From: an uncultured Akkermansia sp.
Lineage (GTDB): Bacteria > Verrucomicrobiota > Verrucomicrobiia > Verrucomicrobiales > Akkermansiaceae
Direction of reading: 5' to 3'
Assembly: GCA_947626545.1 (NCBI GenBank)
Contig: CANQSS010000017.1
Coordinates: 1-42,396, forward strand
DNA length: 42,396 nt
Shown: positions 1 through 7,482 of the stretch, piece by piece
Layout: every line of letters begins with the position of its first letter
Numbering within the stretch: the first letter of the stretch is position 1
Position numbers and translations under genes: made by a program
The notes under the pieces: model-generated
Told to the model about the DNA's origin: nothing
The model's database searches: none
What the model saw: the letters and a program-made list of their open reading frames with translations, nothing else

Positions 1-111
1 CCCATCGAGGTAGGCGTAGTTTATCTTTCCCCCTAAATCAACTCCCACAAATTGAAGTTGGCCCTTTTCGTCCGCCTTACTTTGTTTGGTTTTACTTTCT
101 CTTTTTTTCAT
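1..111 (-). CDS. N-terminus of a transposase-like protein (possibly IS110 family), cut by window edge
   Basis: The leftward frame opens with ATG at 109-111 and stays open for 37 codons to the window edge. After a very basic, polar stretch of about 20 residues comes a beta-strand motif, FVGVDLGGKINYAYLDG. A hydrophobic strand ending in an Asp near the N-terminus is how IS110-family DEDD recombinases begin (RuvC-like fold, first catalytic Asp). The ROK kinase family starts with a similar motif (VGVDLGGT), so the assignment is not secure. ROK proteins rarely have such a basic leader, and the Thr of their GGT is missing here. The long, structured non-coding DNA directly upstream fits an IS110 left end better than a sugar kinase. 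Most of the gene lies outside the window. Confidence 0.4.
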   Translation of the reverse strand, partial: MKKRESKTKQSKADEKGQLQFVGVDLGGKINYAYLDG

Positions 112-371
112 GGTACACTTGTACACGTTTTTGTGAGAGTGTCTATCAAGCGGATATAACACTATTGTGGACTATGGCTAGCCCTCTCAACTATTTTATC
201 TTTGATAGACCTCAACATAACGGAATGCGGAAAGAACTGACGTCGTAAAGGACTTTATGCCCACGTACGAATATGAACGTTCCCGCATGGAGCCTCTTTT
301 GAGGCTCCGCCCGTTATGTCGAGGAGCTCCGTTGAGGATTTCCCTCTCAGCGCTTCGGATTATACCACCTC
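112..371 (-). ncRNA. Structured leader upstream of the transposase-like gene; candidate IS110 bridge-RNA region
   Basis: About 260 bases hold no convincing gene but several nested inverted repeats. GTCTATCAA (141-149) pairs with TTGATAGAC (202-210). CATAACGG (216-223) pairs with CCGTTATG (311-318), and the pairing extends outward through a G-U pair into CCTC/GAGG. Inside it, ATGCGG (225-230) pairs with CCGCAT (283-288). GGAGCCTC (289-296) and GAGGCTCC (301-308) form a perfect hairpin with a TTTT loop. IS110-type elements encode a bridge RNA with multiple stem-loops between the element end and the recombinase start, so position and size fit. The function is inferred; a riboswitch-like leader is the alternative. 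Confidence 0.3.
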
Positions 372-498
372 GAATCAATAGTGTACGATTTGGATTTTAG
401 CGCGCGTTGCGCGGGACGGAGAGGCGGAGCAAATGCGAGCGTGATGGGGCGAGTGGAGAGTTTTCCTACTTTTCCACTTCATCCAAATGGGTTTGCCG
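372..498 (+). repeat. Truncated copy of the dispersed palindromic element (copy a)
   Basis: From about 372 the sequence matches the element family found elsewhere in the window: GTACGATTTGG, then a GCGCGCGTTGCGCGGG mini-hairpin, then a GGAGAG...CACTTCATCCAAATG module shared with 12301-12345 (inverted) and roughly with 8992-9033. It ends in AAATGGGTTTGCC (486-498), a degraded terminal arm. The outer hairpin normally found before the TACGAT array is missing, and the sequence left of about 371 is unrelated. This suggests the putative insertion sequence landed in, or replaced, this end of the element. No promoter for yceD is obvious in 499-546. Confidence 0.6.
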
Positions 499-546
499 CG
501 GTAAATACGCTTGCTTTTTGGGACGGCATCCTCTATGCTTGGGAGC

Positions 547-1050
547 ATGAGTGCGCATGTGTTGATCAAACTCGAGGGATTGAGTGAGGAAGCGACGACT
601 TTTTCCGGCTGCGTGGATGGGAAAGAGCTCATCGAGCTCGACCAGGGCGATGTGCAGTGTACCGGTGGCATCGAGTATGAATTGAGTGTATGCATGTATG
701 GTGGGAAAGAATTGGTGGCAGACGTGCAGTTGAATGTGCCGTTGAAGTTGCGCTGCGAACGCTGCTTGCGTGAGTTCGACTACTCCCTGCCGGTGCATGC
801 CGTAATCAGCCTTGAAGCAAGCCCGGATCTGCTTGAAATCGATCTGGCAAAAGACCTGCGCGAGGAGATATTACTGGTACTGCCAGCCTACCCGAAATGC
901 GAACTTGCCGGGTTGGAATGTGAAAATCATGACATAAGTGGAGATTTTGGGCTGGACAAAGCCCCCCTACCTGGTGTAAACTCCGCCGCGGCGAGCGAGC
1001 GGAGTGTTTGGGATGCGCTGGATGGTATTAGTACGCCTCCGGCTCCATGA
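547..1050 (+). CDS. yceD: DUF177 (YceD) family protein
   Basis: A protein of 167 residues (from the ATG at 547) of the YceD/DUF177 family. These proteins almost always lie directly upstream of rpmF and are linked to ribosomal RNA or large-subunit biogenesis. The family's CxxC motif is present (LRCERCLREF, around residue 75), followed by the usual acidic C-terminal part with a second Cys pair. The gene for L32 follows after 60 bp, the classic yceD-rpmF pair. The start is uncertain: in-frame TTG at 511 and ATG at 535 are possible. ATG 547 is preferred because the family-like sequence begins there. The plsX/fabH genes that often follow rpmF are absent here. Confidence 0.85.
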   Translation: MSAHVLIKLEGLSEEATTFSGCVDGKELIELDQGDVQCTGGIEYELSVCMYGGKELVADVQLNVPLKLRCERCLREFDYSLPVHAVISLEASPDLLEIDLAKDLREEILLVLPAYPKCELAGLECENHDISGDFGLDKAPLPGVNSAAASERSVWDALDGISTPPAP

Positions 1051-1110
1051 GCAAGCGTCCCTTCGCCCGGTTTTTACCTTCGCCGCAATTTACCACAACA
1101 CTTACAGATT

Positions 1111-1302
1111 ATGGCAGCTCCCAAACGCAGAACCTCTAAGATGAAGCAGCGCTCCCGTCTGTCCGCGCAGGCGTGGAAAGCCCCTCAGATGGGCAAGTGC
1201 CCGAAGTGCGGCGCGACTGTACCCGGTCACACTGCTTGCCCCCATTGCGGCACCTACCGCACGCAGAGCGGCGCCGAAGTTCAGGTTAAGGCCGCCGAGT
1301 AA
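1111..1302 (+). CDS. rpmF: 50S ribosomal protein L32
   Basis: A 63-residue L32. It starts with the typical basic [16 protein letters not shown] segment (family: AVPKR..S) and then has a four-cysteine zinc ribbon, CPKC...CPHC, at about residues 30-47. This is the zinc-binding (C+) form of L32. It lies 60 bp after yceD and is probably co-transcribed with it. No Shine-Dalgarno sequence precedes the ATG (the upstream sequence is AT-rich, ACTTACAGATT), which is common among genes in this window. A rho-independent terminator follows 33 bp after the stop. Confidence 0.95.
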   Translation: MAAPKRRTSKMKQRSRLSAQAWKAPQMGKCPKCGATVPGHTACPHCGTYRTQSGAEVQVKAAE

Positions 1303-1334
1303 GTCTCTTTCCTTTCGAGACGCAACATCTTCAT

Positions 1335-1357
1335 TGCCGCCTACGGGCGGCATTTTT
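1335..1357 (+). terminator. Rho-independent terminator after rpmF
   Basis: TGCCGCC (1335-1341), a TACG loop and GGCGGCA (1346-1352) form a 7-bp GC-rich stem followed directly by TTTTT (1353-1357). It ends yceD-rpmF and lies between that operon and the convergent ABC-F gene, whose stop is at 1370. Confidence 0.8.
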
Positions 1358-1369
1358 GTTCCCGGCGTT

Positions 1370-2974
1370 CTACAAATCCATAGCGAGTTCGGCATCCATG
1401 AGGCCCGACTTCTCCAGGTAGTAGTCATAGCCGCCGGCATAGGGAGTGAGCAGACCTTGGTTGATGTGCAGGGTTTTCTCCGCAAGTGAGCGGATGAAAT
1501 GCACATCGTGCGAGATGAAGACGAGGGTCCCTTCGTAGCGTTTAAGCGCTTGGGAGAGAGCCTCGACGCTCATGAGATCCAAGTGAGTGGTCGGCTCATC
1601 CATGAGCAGTAGATTGGGCGGATTCACCAAAAATTTGACAAGACTGAGGCGAGATTTTTCCCCTCCGGAGAGCACCTCCACCCGTTTCTCGACATCCAAT
1701 CGACGGAAGAGGAAGCTGCCGAGTACCCCACGCGCCTCCTCCTCACGCAGTTCGGGATCGGCTTTCATAATCTCCTCGAGAACAGTAAGATTTGGGGTGA
1801 GATTCTCGGCGCGCATTTGGGAAAAGTAACCGATGCGTGTCGTAGTGCCCGGTGTGCGCTTGCCCCCGTCAATCGGAATGACTCCGGCAAGTATTTTCAG
1901 CAGGGTGGATTTGCCTGCGCCGTTTGGTCCGACCAACACAATGCGCTGCCCTCGCTCCACCAGCAAGTTCAGATCCGAATAGACACGGTGTGAGCCATAG
2001 GATTGTGAGACGTGCTCGAGCTCGATGACGCGCTGGGTGCTGCGTGGTGGCTGAGGAAAGATGAATTTGAACACCTTGCGCGCCGGACGCGGTTTTTCGA
2101 TGCGTTTGATTTTTTCGAGCTGTTTGATGCGACTCTGCACCTGCGCGGCTTTGGATGCCACGGAGCGGAAGCGTTCTATGAAGGCCTCAAAATGGGCGAT
2201 CTCGCGTTGCTGATTGCGCCAGGCTGCCAGCATCAATTCATAGCGTTGATCTTTGAGCTCCAAGAAGGCGCTGTAATTTCCGGTGTAGCGCACCAGTTGC
2301 GCGTTTTCTATGTCGTACACCGCCTCCACCAACTCGTCCATGAAGTCACGATCATGCGATATCATGAGTATCGCCCCCGGATAATTTTTTAGGTAGCGGC
2401 GCAGCCATAATAAACTCATCAAGTCTAGATGGTTGGTCGGCTCATCGAGCATCAGCAGGTCCGGCTCCGCCACCAGCAGCTGAGCCAGATGGGCTCGCAT
2501 GATCCAGCCACCGCTCATCTCGCGCGCGGGACGTGAGAAATCGCTGTCTTTGAAGGCGAGTCCTTTCAGGATACGCTTTGCTTTGGGCTCCAGTCGATAG
2601 CCATCGTGTGCGGTAAAGGTGTCAACAGCGTGAGCGTAGGCATCACTGGCGTGGTCACCCTTTGCCTCGCATTCTGCCATGGTACGGATAGCTTGGCCGA
2701 GTTCCGGCGTGATGCTCATGGCAATTTCCAAGACCGTACGATCCGAAGGGTCGCCGGCTTCCTGCGGCAGGTAGCCAATGGCAGCATACTCATCGCGTTG
2801 AATCTCACCCTCATCGGGTGCGTCCTCCCCCAGAATCATGCGAAAGAGAGTGGACTTGCCTGCGCCGTTCGGTCCTACCAGCGCGACGCGTTCTCCCCAG
2901 TTCACCACCATCTCGGCCTCAGCAAACAGAGTTCGTCCTGCATGCGCCTTCGTAAGTTTTTTGATTGTGAGCAT
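1370..2974 (-). CDS. ABC-F family ATPase (ribosome-associated, Uup/YbiT-like)
   Basis: A soluble 534-residue protein with two ABC ATPase domains and no membrane segments, the layout of ABC-F proteins, which act at the ribosome and not in transport. Walker A motifs GPNGAGKST lie at residues 34-42 and near 346-354. Signature motifs are MSGGW in the first half and LSGGEKSR in the second. Both Walker B motifs are followed by the ABC-F hallmark DEPTNHLDL / DEPTTHLDL. A basic, helical linker (about residues 235-315) joins the domains. Which ABC-F subgroup it belongs to (Uup, EttA, YbiT or a resistance type) cannot be told by eye. It is convergent with rpmF and has its own promoter. Confidence 0.92.
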   Translation of the reverse strand: MLTIKKLTKAHAGRTLFAEAEMVVNWGERVALVGPNGAGKSTLFRMILGEDAPDEGEIQRDEYAAIGYLPQEAGDPSDRTVLEIAMSITPELGQAIRTMAECEAKGDHASDAYAHAVDTFTAHDGYRLEPKAKRILKGLAFKDSDFSRPAREMSGGWIMRAHLAQLLVAEPDLLMLDEPTNHLDLMSLLWLRRYLKNYPGAILMISHDRDFMDELVEAVYDIENAQLVRYTGNYSAFLELKDQRYELMLAAWRNQQREIAHFEAFIERFRSVASKAAQVQSRIKQLEKIKRIEKPRPARKVFKFIFPQPPRSTQRVIELEHVSQSYGSHRVYSDLNLLVERGQRIVLVGPNGAGKSTLLKILAGVIPIDGGKRTPGTTTRIGYFSQMRAENLTPNLTVLEEIMKADPELREEEARGVLGSFLFRRLDVEKRVEVLSGGEKSRLSLVKFLVNPPNLLLMDEPTTHLDLMSVEALSQALKRYEGTLVFISHDVHFIRSLAEKTLHINQGLLTPYAGGYDYYLEKSGLMDAELAMDL

Positions 2975-2984
2975 CTTCGCCGCA

Positions 2985-3013
2985 AGTATATCGGGTTATT
3001 GTGCAAAAGCAAA
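2985..3013 (-). promoter_or_regulatory. Predicted promoter of the ABC-F gene
   Basis: On the minus strand, -35 TTTGCT (3008-3013), a 17-bp spacer and -10 TATACT (2985-2990). Only 10 nt separate the -10 box from the ATG, so the transcript would be leaderless or nearly so. The repeat hairpin at 3035-3059 lies 21 bp upstream of the -35. Confidence 0.5.
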
Positions 3014-3034
3014 CTTTTTCAACGCACAAACCAA

Positions 3035-3152
3035 GGCAAACGCATGAAATGCGTTTGCCTATGTATGATGTACGATGTACGATGTACGATTTGGGAAGTG
3101 AGCGCGCGGGGCGCGTTTTTTTTCGGATCATTAACTCATAGGAAATGGGTTG
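3035..3152 (+). repeat. Dispersed palindromic element, copy b
   Basis: Hairpin GGCAAACGCAT / ATGCGTTTGCC (3035-3045, 3049-3059; loop GAA), then a tandem TACGATG array (about 3061-3090), then CGCGC-GGG-GCGCG (3103-3115) followed by eight T (3116-3123), which resembles an intrinsic terminator on the plus strand. The right side holds ATTAACTCAT...ATGGGTT (up to about 3152), a weaker hairpin that matches the left end of copy i. The GGCAAACGCAT end faces the ABC-F promoter. Confidence 0.75.
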
Positions 3153-3169
3153 AATGAGCCCGGAAAAGA

Positions 3170-3185
3170 TTTTCTTGGGACGGAT
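3170..3185 (+). promoter_or_regulatory. TTTTCTTGGGACGGAT upstream motif, site 1
   Basis: An exact 16-nt word that also occurs at 24683-24698 (+) and 41956-41971 (-). Here it lies 31 bp upstream of the predicted ilvB -35 box. It could be an activator or repressor site; the role is inferred from repetition and position only. Confidence 0.4.
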
Positions 3186-3216
3186 ATAGTGTCTTATATG
3201 CAAAGATAAAAAAGAC

Positions 3217-3245
3217 TTTCCATGCGTTAGAGCATTTGCTAGAAT
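3217..3245 (+). promoter_or_regulatory. Predicted promoter of ilvB
   Basis: -35 TTTCCA (3217-3222), a 17-bp spacer and -10 TAGAAT (3240-3245). The same -35 hexamer is seen at the RHH gene promoter. The transcript would have a leader of about 35 nt before the ATG at 3288; AGAAGG lies in it but too far from the ATG to be a normal ribosome binding site. Confidence 0.5.
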
Positions 3246-3287
3246 ACACGCACACACGAGAAGGTACACCTTTTTAACCGATACGCT

Positions 3288-5123
3288 ATGACCAAGAAAT
3301 CATCTTCCAGAAAAATGACCGGAGCAGAAATCCTTGTGCAGAGTCTTGTGCGCGAGGGAGTAGAAGTCGTGTTCGCCTATCCGGGCGGCGCAAGCATGCC
3401 CATTCACCAGGCGTTGAGTCACGAGCCAAGTATTCGCACCATCCTGCCTCGCCACGAACAGGGAGGCGGTTTCGCGGCCGAAGGCTATGGGCGCGTGACC
3501 GGCAAAGTGGGCGTCTGCATGTCCACCTCCGGCCCCGGTGCGACCAACATGATTACCCCCATAGCGGACGCATTTATGGACTCCATTCCGCTGGTGGCTA
3601 TCACCGCCCAAGTGGGCAAGCCTCTCATCGGCAGTTCCGCTTTTCAAGAAACTGACGTCTTTGGCATGACGGCTCCCATTGTCAAACACAGTTACTTGGT
3701 AACGAGTGTGGAGGACATCCCGCGCATCATTCGTGAAGCATTTTACATTGCGCGCACCGGTCGTCCCGGACCGGTTGTCATCGATGTGCCCAAAAATTTC
3801 CAGGAGATGAGTATCGAGCCGGATTTTGATCAGCCGATGGATCTGCCCGGCTACAACCCGCAACTGCCTCTGCCGAAGGAGGAGCTTGACAAGGTGCTGC
3901 CGTTGCTGTTGGCGGCTAAACGCCCGGCTATCTACGCCGGCGGCGGGGTTGTGATAGCGGATGCGGCGGCAGAGCTGCGCGAGCTGGCGGAACGCTTGCA
4001 AATCCCCGTGGCCACCACCCTTATGGGAGTGGGGACGATGCCGGAGACTCACCCGCTTTCCGTGCGCTGGCTGGGTATGCACGGCGCCGTGTATGCGAAC
4101 AACACCGTGAACGAGGCGGATGTCGTGCTGGCCATTGGTACGCGGTTTGATGATCGAGTGACCGGCGCGGTTAAGAGTTTCTGCGAACACGCGACGCTCA
4201 TCCACATCGACTTTGATGCCGCCGAGCTCAACAAAAATAAGCGAGTGGGGCTCGCCATCCGCGCGGAGGCCAAGGCTGCACTCACCTACCTCAACGAACA
4301 GCTCGAGAAGCTTGGTCACCCAGTCCGTGAATACTCTGCGAAGAACCGCCCGGAGTGGTTCTCCCTCATCGACACATGGAAGGAAAAATACCCTCTCGCT
4401 TACGAAAAACGCGAACATGAAATTGCTCCGCAGCAGGTGGTGGAAGAGCTGTATAATCAGCTCAAGGGCAAGGACGCTATTATCTGCACCGGAGTGGGGC
4501 AGCACCAGATGTTCGCGGGGCAATTCTACAAGTTCGAAAAGCCGCGCCGATTCTCCACCTCCGGCGGGTTGGGATCCATGGGCTACGGCTTGCCGGCGGC
4601 GATGGGCGCCCATGTGGCTTACCCGAATCTGCCCGTGGTGAACATCGATGGCGACGGTTCCTTCCTCATGAATGTGCAGGAACTCGGCACGATCCACATT
4701 GAGCGCATGCCCATCAAGTGCATCATTCTGAATAACCAGCACCTCGGCATGGTCGTGCAGTGGGAAGACTTGAAGTACGACTCCAACCGTGCCAACACCT
4801 TCTTGGCTGATCCACGCGTCGAATACGATCCCACTCACCACACCCCGGATATCATATACCCGAACTTCCCCACGATTTGCGCCGGCTTTGGCATCACGTG
4901 CGAGCGCGTGGTAGAACCCGCTGAGCTCGCCCCGGCCATCGAGCGTATGCTCGCCTCTCCGGAGGCGTATGTGCTGGATGTGATGGTGCCGTACGATGTG
5001 CATGTGTTGCCGATGATTCCCGGCGGCATGAGCTACCGCGATGTGGTGCTGGAACGGATCGCCGGCGACGGCAAGGGACGCAAGGCGAGCGACCTGGGGC
5101 GCGAGATTCCCTCTGCCCTGTGA
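3288..5123 (+). CDS. ilvB: Acetolactate synthase, large (catalytic) subunit
   Basis: A ThDP-dependent enzyme that joins two pyruvates to acetolactate, or pyruvate and 2-oxobutyrate to acetohydroxybutyrate, the first common step of branched-chain amino acid synthesis. It has 611 residues, normal for the large subunit. The N-terminal PYR domain shows FAYPGGASMPIH and RHEQGG with the catalytic Glu57. The central domain holds RFDDRVTG. The C-terminal domain has the ThDP/Mg motif beginning GDGSFLMN and ending NNQ, near residues 455-485. The regulatory subunit gene ilvN and the rest of the ilv pathway are not in the window. The DUF805 trio starts 6 bp after the stop, so read-through is likely. A 665-codon open frame on the opposite strand is a shadow. 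Confidence 0.95.
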   Translation: MTKKSSSRKMTGAEILVQSLVREGVEVVFAYPGGASMPIHQALSHEPSIRTILPRHEQGGGFAAEGYGRVTGKVGVCMSTSGPGATNMITPIADAFMDSIPLVAITAQVGKPLIGSSAFQETDVFGMTAPIVKHSYLVTSVEDIPRIIREAFYIARTGRPGPVVIDVPKNFQEMSIEPDFDQPMDLPGYNPQLPLPKEELDKVLPLLLAAKRPAIYAGGGVVIADAAAELRELAERLQIPVATTLMGVGTMPETHPLSVRWLGMHGAVYANNTVNEADVVLAIGTRFDDRVTGAVKSFCEHATLIHIDFDAAELNKNKRVGLAIRAEAKAALTYLNEQLEKLGHPVREYSAKNRPEWFSLIDTWKEKYPLAYEKREHEIAPQQVVEELYNQLKGKDAIICTGVGQHQMFAGQFYKFEKPRRFSTSGGLGSMGYGLPAAMGAHVAYPNLPVVNIDGDGSFLMNVQELGTIHIERMPIKCIILNNQHLGMVVQWEDLKYDSNRANTFLADPRVEYDPTHHTPDIIYPNFPTICAGFGITCERVVEPAELAPAIERMLASPEAYVLDVMVPYDVHVLPMIPGGMSYRDVVLERIAGDGKGRKASDLGREIPSAL

Positions 5124-5129
5124 GTCGTC

Positions 5130-5945
5130 ATGTACTATTACCTCGATCCCGACCGCCATCCGCATGGTCCTCACTCGCGCGAGGAACTTGCGAAGTTGCT
5201 CGACGATGGCACCCTGAGCGCTTCCACTCTCGTGGCAGCTAAGGGTGATGCCCATTGGGTGGCACTGGACGCTTTCCTGCACCCGGAGCCTCCTCATGCA
5301 GCAAATGAGTTGAGTTTTTGGGGCGCTTTGGGGCGCGCTTTTGCCGGTTATGCGACAGCAAAAGGGCGTGCCACCCGCAAGGAATACTGGTGCTTCATGC
5401 TGATATTTGGCGTATCGTGGCTTATTCTGGCACTGACATTTGTGGCTCTGCTTGTTTCGTCCTTCGCACTTTCTGCTCTTGCAGTAAACACCGACAAGTT
5501 CAAGTTCGGTGTGGCGGCCATTATACTTTTGTGTATCACTGCGGGTGTGGCATTGTTGCTGTTGCTCATGGCGCCCGGATTAGTGACGCTGCAGATCCGC
5601 CGCTTCCATGACAGCGGGCTGAGCGGCTGGTGGGCTGCCTTACCCATTGTCCTTGAGGCATTGTCTCTATTTCTACCCTCGGTGGACGCCCTCTTCACCC
5701 ACGCGGATGCCATCTCTGCGATATTCTTGCGTTTACGAGATATCCTAAGCGGAGTTGCAGAGACGACGACTCTCCCCAAGGTCACAGGGTCAGGAGAGGG
5801 TTTCAGCATTCCGGATGAGTTTTACACGGTATTGCTCGCCCATTCTGAAATCTTTTTCCTGGTGATGCTCATCTTGTCCCTGCGCGATTCTCAACGCGGC
5901 ACTAATAAGTACGGTCCATCACTCAAATACCCTGACTCGCCATGA
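5130..5945 (+). CDS. GYF_2-DUF805 membrane protein (first of three)
   Basis: A protein of 271 residues. Residues 1-50 form a GYF_2-type domain (MYYYLDPDRHPHGPHSREEL...GTLSASTLVA...W), a small fold expected to bind proline-rich peptides. From about residue 65 a DUF805 domain follows: GRATRKEYW before the first membrane helix, about four hydrophobic segments, the RRFHDSGLSGWWA loop, and the conserved tail DSQRGTNKYGPSLKYP. DUF805 proteins are inner-membrane proteins of unknown function. It starts 6 bp after ilvB and overlaps the next gene by ATGA. The three neighbouring DUF805 genes share the GRA.R.E and DSQRG.NKYGPS..YP motifs, so they are tandem duplicates with different N-terminal modules. 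Confidence 0.85.
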   Translation: MYYYLDPDRHPHGPHSREELAKLLDDGTLSASTLVAAKGDAHWVALDAFLHPEPPHAANELSFWGALGRAFAGYATAKGRATRKEYWCFMLIFGVSWLILALTFVALLVSSFALSALAVNTDKFKFGVAAIILLCITAGVALLLLLMAPGLVTLQIRRFHDSGLSGWWAALPIVLEALSLFLPSVDALFTHADAISAIFLRLRDILSGVAETTTLPKVTGSGEGFSIPDEFYTVLLAHSEIFFLVMLILSLRDSQRGTNKYGPSLKYPDSP

Positions 5946-6652
5946 TGAATGAAGAACCTGCTTCTCCGGAGCAGCGTTGCCCCGTCTGTCGTGGTGCGAT
6001 ACCGCTCGGCGACCTGCCTGAGAAGTGTCCGCACTGCAGCCATCGCCTTGGCGCCACCCACGCCGGTTTTTTTGCGGATATGCTGCGTCCGTTCTTTCTG
6101 TACTTTACGATACGGGGGCGTGCCACCCGCCGCGAGTACTGGAGTTTTTCGCTCACATTTGGTGTGCTGGACACCTTGCTCTCTATCTACTTTTCCGGAA
6201 TGCTGATGATAGCTCCTTTGATCGCACGATGCGAAGTGCCGAACAAGTTTGCCGACATTTTGCTGTGGGGAGGAGGAATCAGCGGGGCGCTGTGGCTGCT
6301 GCTCTTTGTGCCGTACTGCACCGTCACGGCGAGACGTTTGCACGACATCAACTACAGCGCGTGGTGGATGGGTGCGAGTGTGGTGATCAACTTCCTGACG
6401 TACGTGACAGTAGCTTTGATAATTGAAGAGGTAGCGTCGGTTCTCGAACTGCCCCGGATTCTCGACGGGGATCTCACGAGGCAAACCATGGCAGAATTGC
6501 TGGAGCGGGTCATTGCCCCTTGGAGGAGCCTTGCCGAAGTTCTCGGTTTGTTGGGGAATGCACTCGGCATCCTTATCTTCGTCTTCTGCCTGCTGGATTC
6601 TCAACGTGGCAGCAATAAGTACGGTCCATCATCTAAGTACCCCGAAACGTGA
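5942..6652 (+). CDS. Zinc ribbon-DUF805 membrane protein (second of three)
   Basis: A protein of 236 residues. It lacks the GYF_2 domain of its neighbours and starts with a short zinc ribbon (CPVCRGAIPLGDLPEKCPHC, residues 13-32). DUF805 follows: GRATRREYWSF, four hydrophobic segments, ARRLHDINYSAWW and the tail DSQRGSNKYGPSSKYP. Its ATG overlaps the stop of the preceding gene (ATGA), so the two are translationally coupled. The function is unknown; from topology it is probably an integral membrane protein with a metal-binding cytoplasmic N-terminus. Confidence 0.85.
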   Translation: MMNEEPASPEQRCPVCRGAIPLGDLPEKCPHCSHRLGATHAGFFADMLRPFFLYFTIRGRATRREYWSFSLTFGVLDTLLSIYFSGMLMIAPLIARCEVPNKFADILLWGGGISGALWLLLFVPYCTVTARRLHDINYSAWWMGASVVINFLTYVTVALIIEEVASVLELPRILDGDLTRQTMAELLERVIAPWRSLAEVLGLLGNALGILIFVFCLLDSQRGSNKYGPSSKYPET

Positions 6653-6657
6653 CTCCC

Positions 6658-7482
6658 ATGTACTATTATCTGGATACCCATCAAAAGCCAACAGGCCCTT
6701 TCACCCATGAAGAGCTGCGAAGCTTGCTGCAGAGGGGCATCATTTTCCCGGATACGCTCATTGCCCAAAAGGGGGCGGATACTTGGCAAAAATACGGCGA
6801 GGTGTTTCCGGATGAGGCTGCATGTTCTGATGATTTGCCGCCCATACCTGATGAGATGAAAAAGGCAACACATCCTGCCGGTCATTGCCCGAAATGCGGA
6901 GTTGAAATTTTGACGGAACAGGACGAACTGCCGCTGCGCTGTCCGACCTGTCAATTCCCACTGCGACCGGAAGAGGCGACGAACGTTGTATCCTGCTTGC
7001 GGCATAGTTTGGTGCAGTATGTGATCATTCGCGGGCGAGCTCGCAGGGCAGAGTTTCTCTGGTTCGTGCTTTTCTACATGGTGACGCTCGGCGTAGTATC
7101 GCAGTGTCTCCCGAGTTTATACGATTTGGCGAGTTTGCTGCTTATCATCCCGTCCATCACTCTGAGCGTGCGGCGCATGCACGACACGGGACGCTCCGGA
7201 TGGTGCATCGCAGTACCCCTCCTTCTTCAAATTGCCGGGGCGGGCATCTGCTTTGCAGGTGGGATAAGCACGATCATCAATGTGCTACGCAGTGCGGACC
7301 AAGTTGCTCCACCGGTGGGGGCGATTTTTTCTCCGCTTTTGATTGCCGGATTGATCGTATGCGGCGTAGCTGTGTTGGCGGGGCTGTACTACTTCATCAT
7401 CGCGATGTTTTGGGACTCTCAACGAGGACCGAACAAATACGGACCCTCGCCCAAATACCCTCTCGCTAAACCTGAGGCGTGA
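6658..7482 (+). CDS. GYF_2-zinc ribbon-DUF805 membrane protein (third of three)
   Basis: A protein of 274 residues that combines both N-terminal modules of its neighbours: GYF_2 (MYYYLDTHQKPTGPFTHEEL...W), then a zinc ribbon (CPKC...CPTC, about residues 78-102), then DUF805 (GRARRAEFLWF, VRRMHDTGRSGW, DSQRGPNKYGPSPKYP). The ATG at 6658 is chosen because the first gene starts with the same MYYYLD; an in-frame GTG at 6649 is possible. It starts 5 bp after the previous stop. Its 3' end overlaps that of the convergent kamA gene by 17 bp, with no terminator visible between them. Confidence 0.85.
   Translation: MYYYLDTHQKPTGPFTHEELRSLLQRGIIFPDTLIAQKGADTWQKYGEVFPDEAACSDDLPPIPDEMKKATHPAGHCPKCGVEILTEQDELPLRCPTCQFPLRPEEATNVVSCLRHSLVQYVIIRGRARRAEFLWFVLFYMVTLGVVSQCLPSLYDLASLLLIIPSITLSVRRMHDTGRSGWCIAVPLLLQIAGAGICFAGGISTIINVLRSADQVAPPVGAIFSPLLIAGLIVCGVAVLAGLYYFIIAMFWDSQRGPNKYGPSPKYPLAKPEA

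Noticed and set aside
196..378. A 60-codon frame in the structured region near the left edge
   Set aside because: It lies across the nested inverted repeats, has no family features, and its sequence is better explained by RNA structure.
3061..3090. TACGATG tandem array as a possible CRISPR or satellite
   Set aside because: The units are 7 bp, contiguous and without spacers; they are an internal part of the dispersed element.
3300..5297. A 665-codon open frame opposite ilvB
   Set aside because: It mirrors a clear acetolactate synthase, has no recognisable domain, and is rich in His/Arg as expected of an antisense frame of a GC-biased gene.
7466..7482. A 17-bp overlap of the convergent DUF805 and kamA genes as a sign of a wrong annotation
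   Set aside because: Both C-termini are family-conserved or plausible, and short tail-to-tail overlaps are common in compact genomes.
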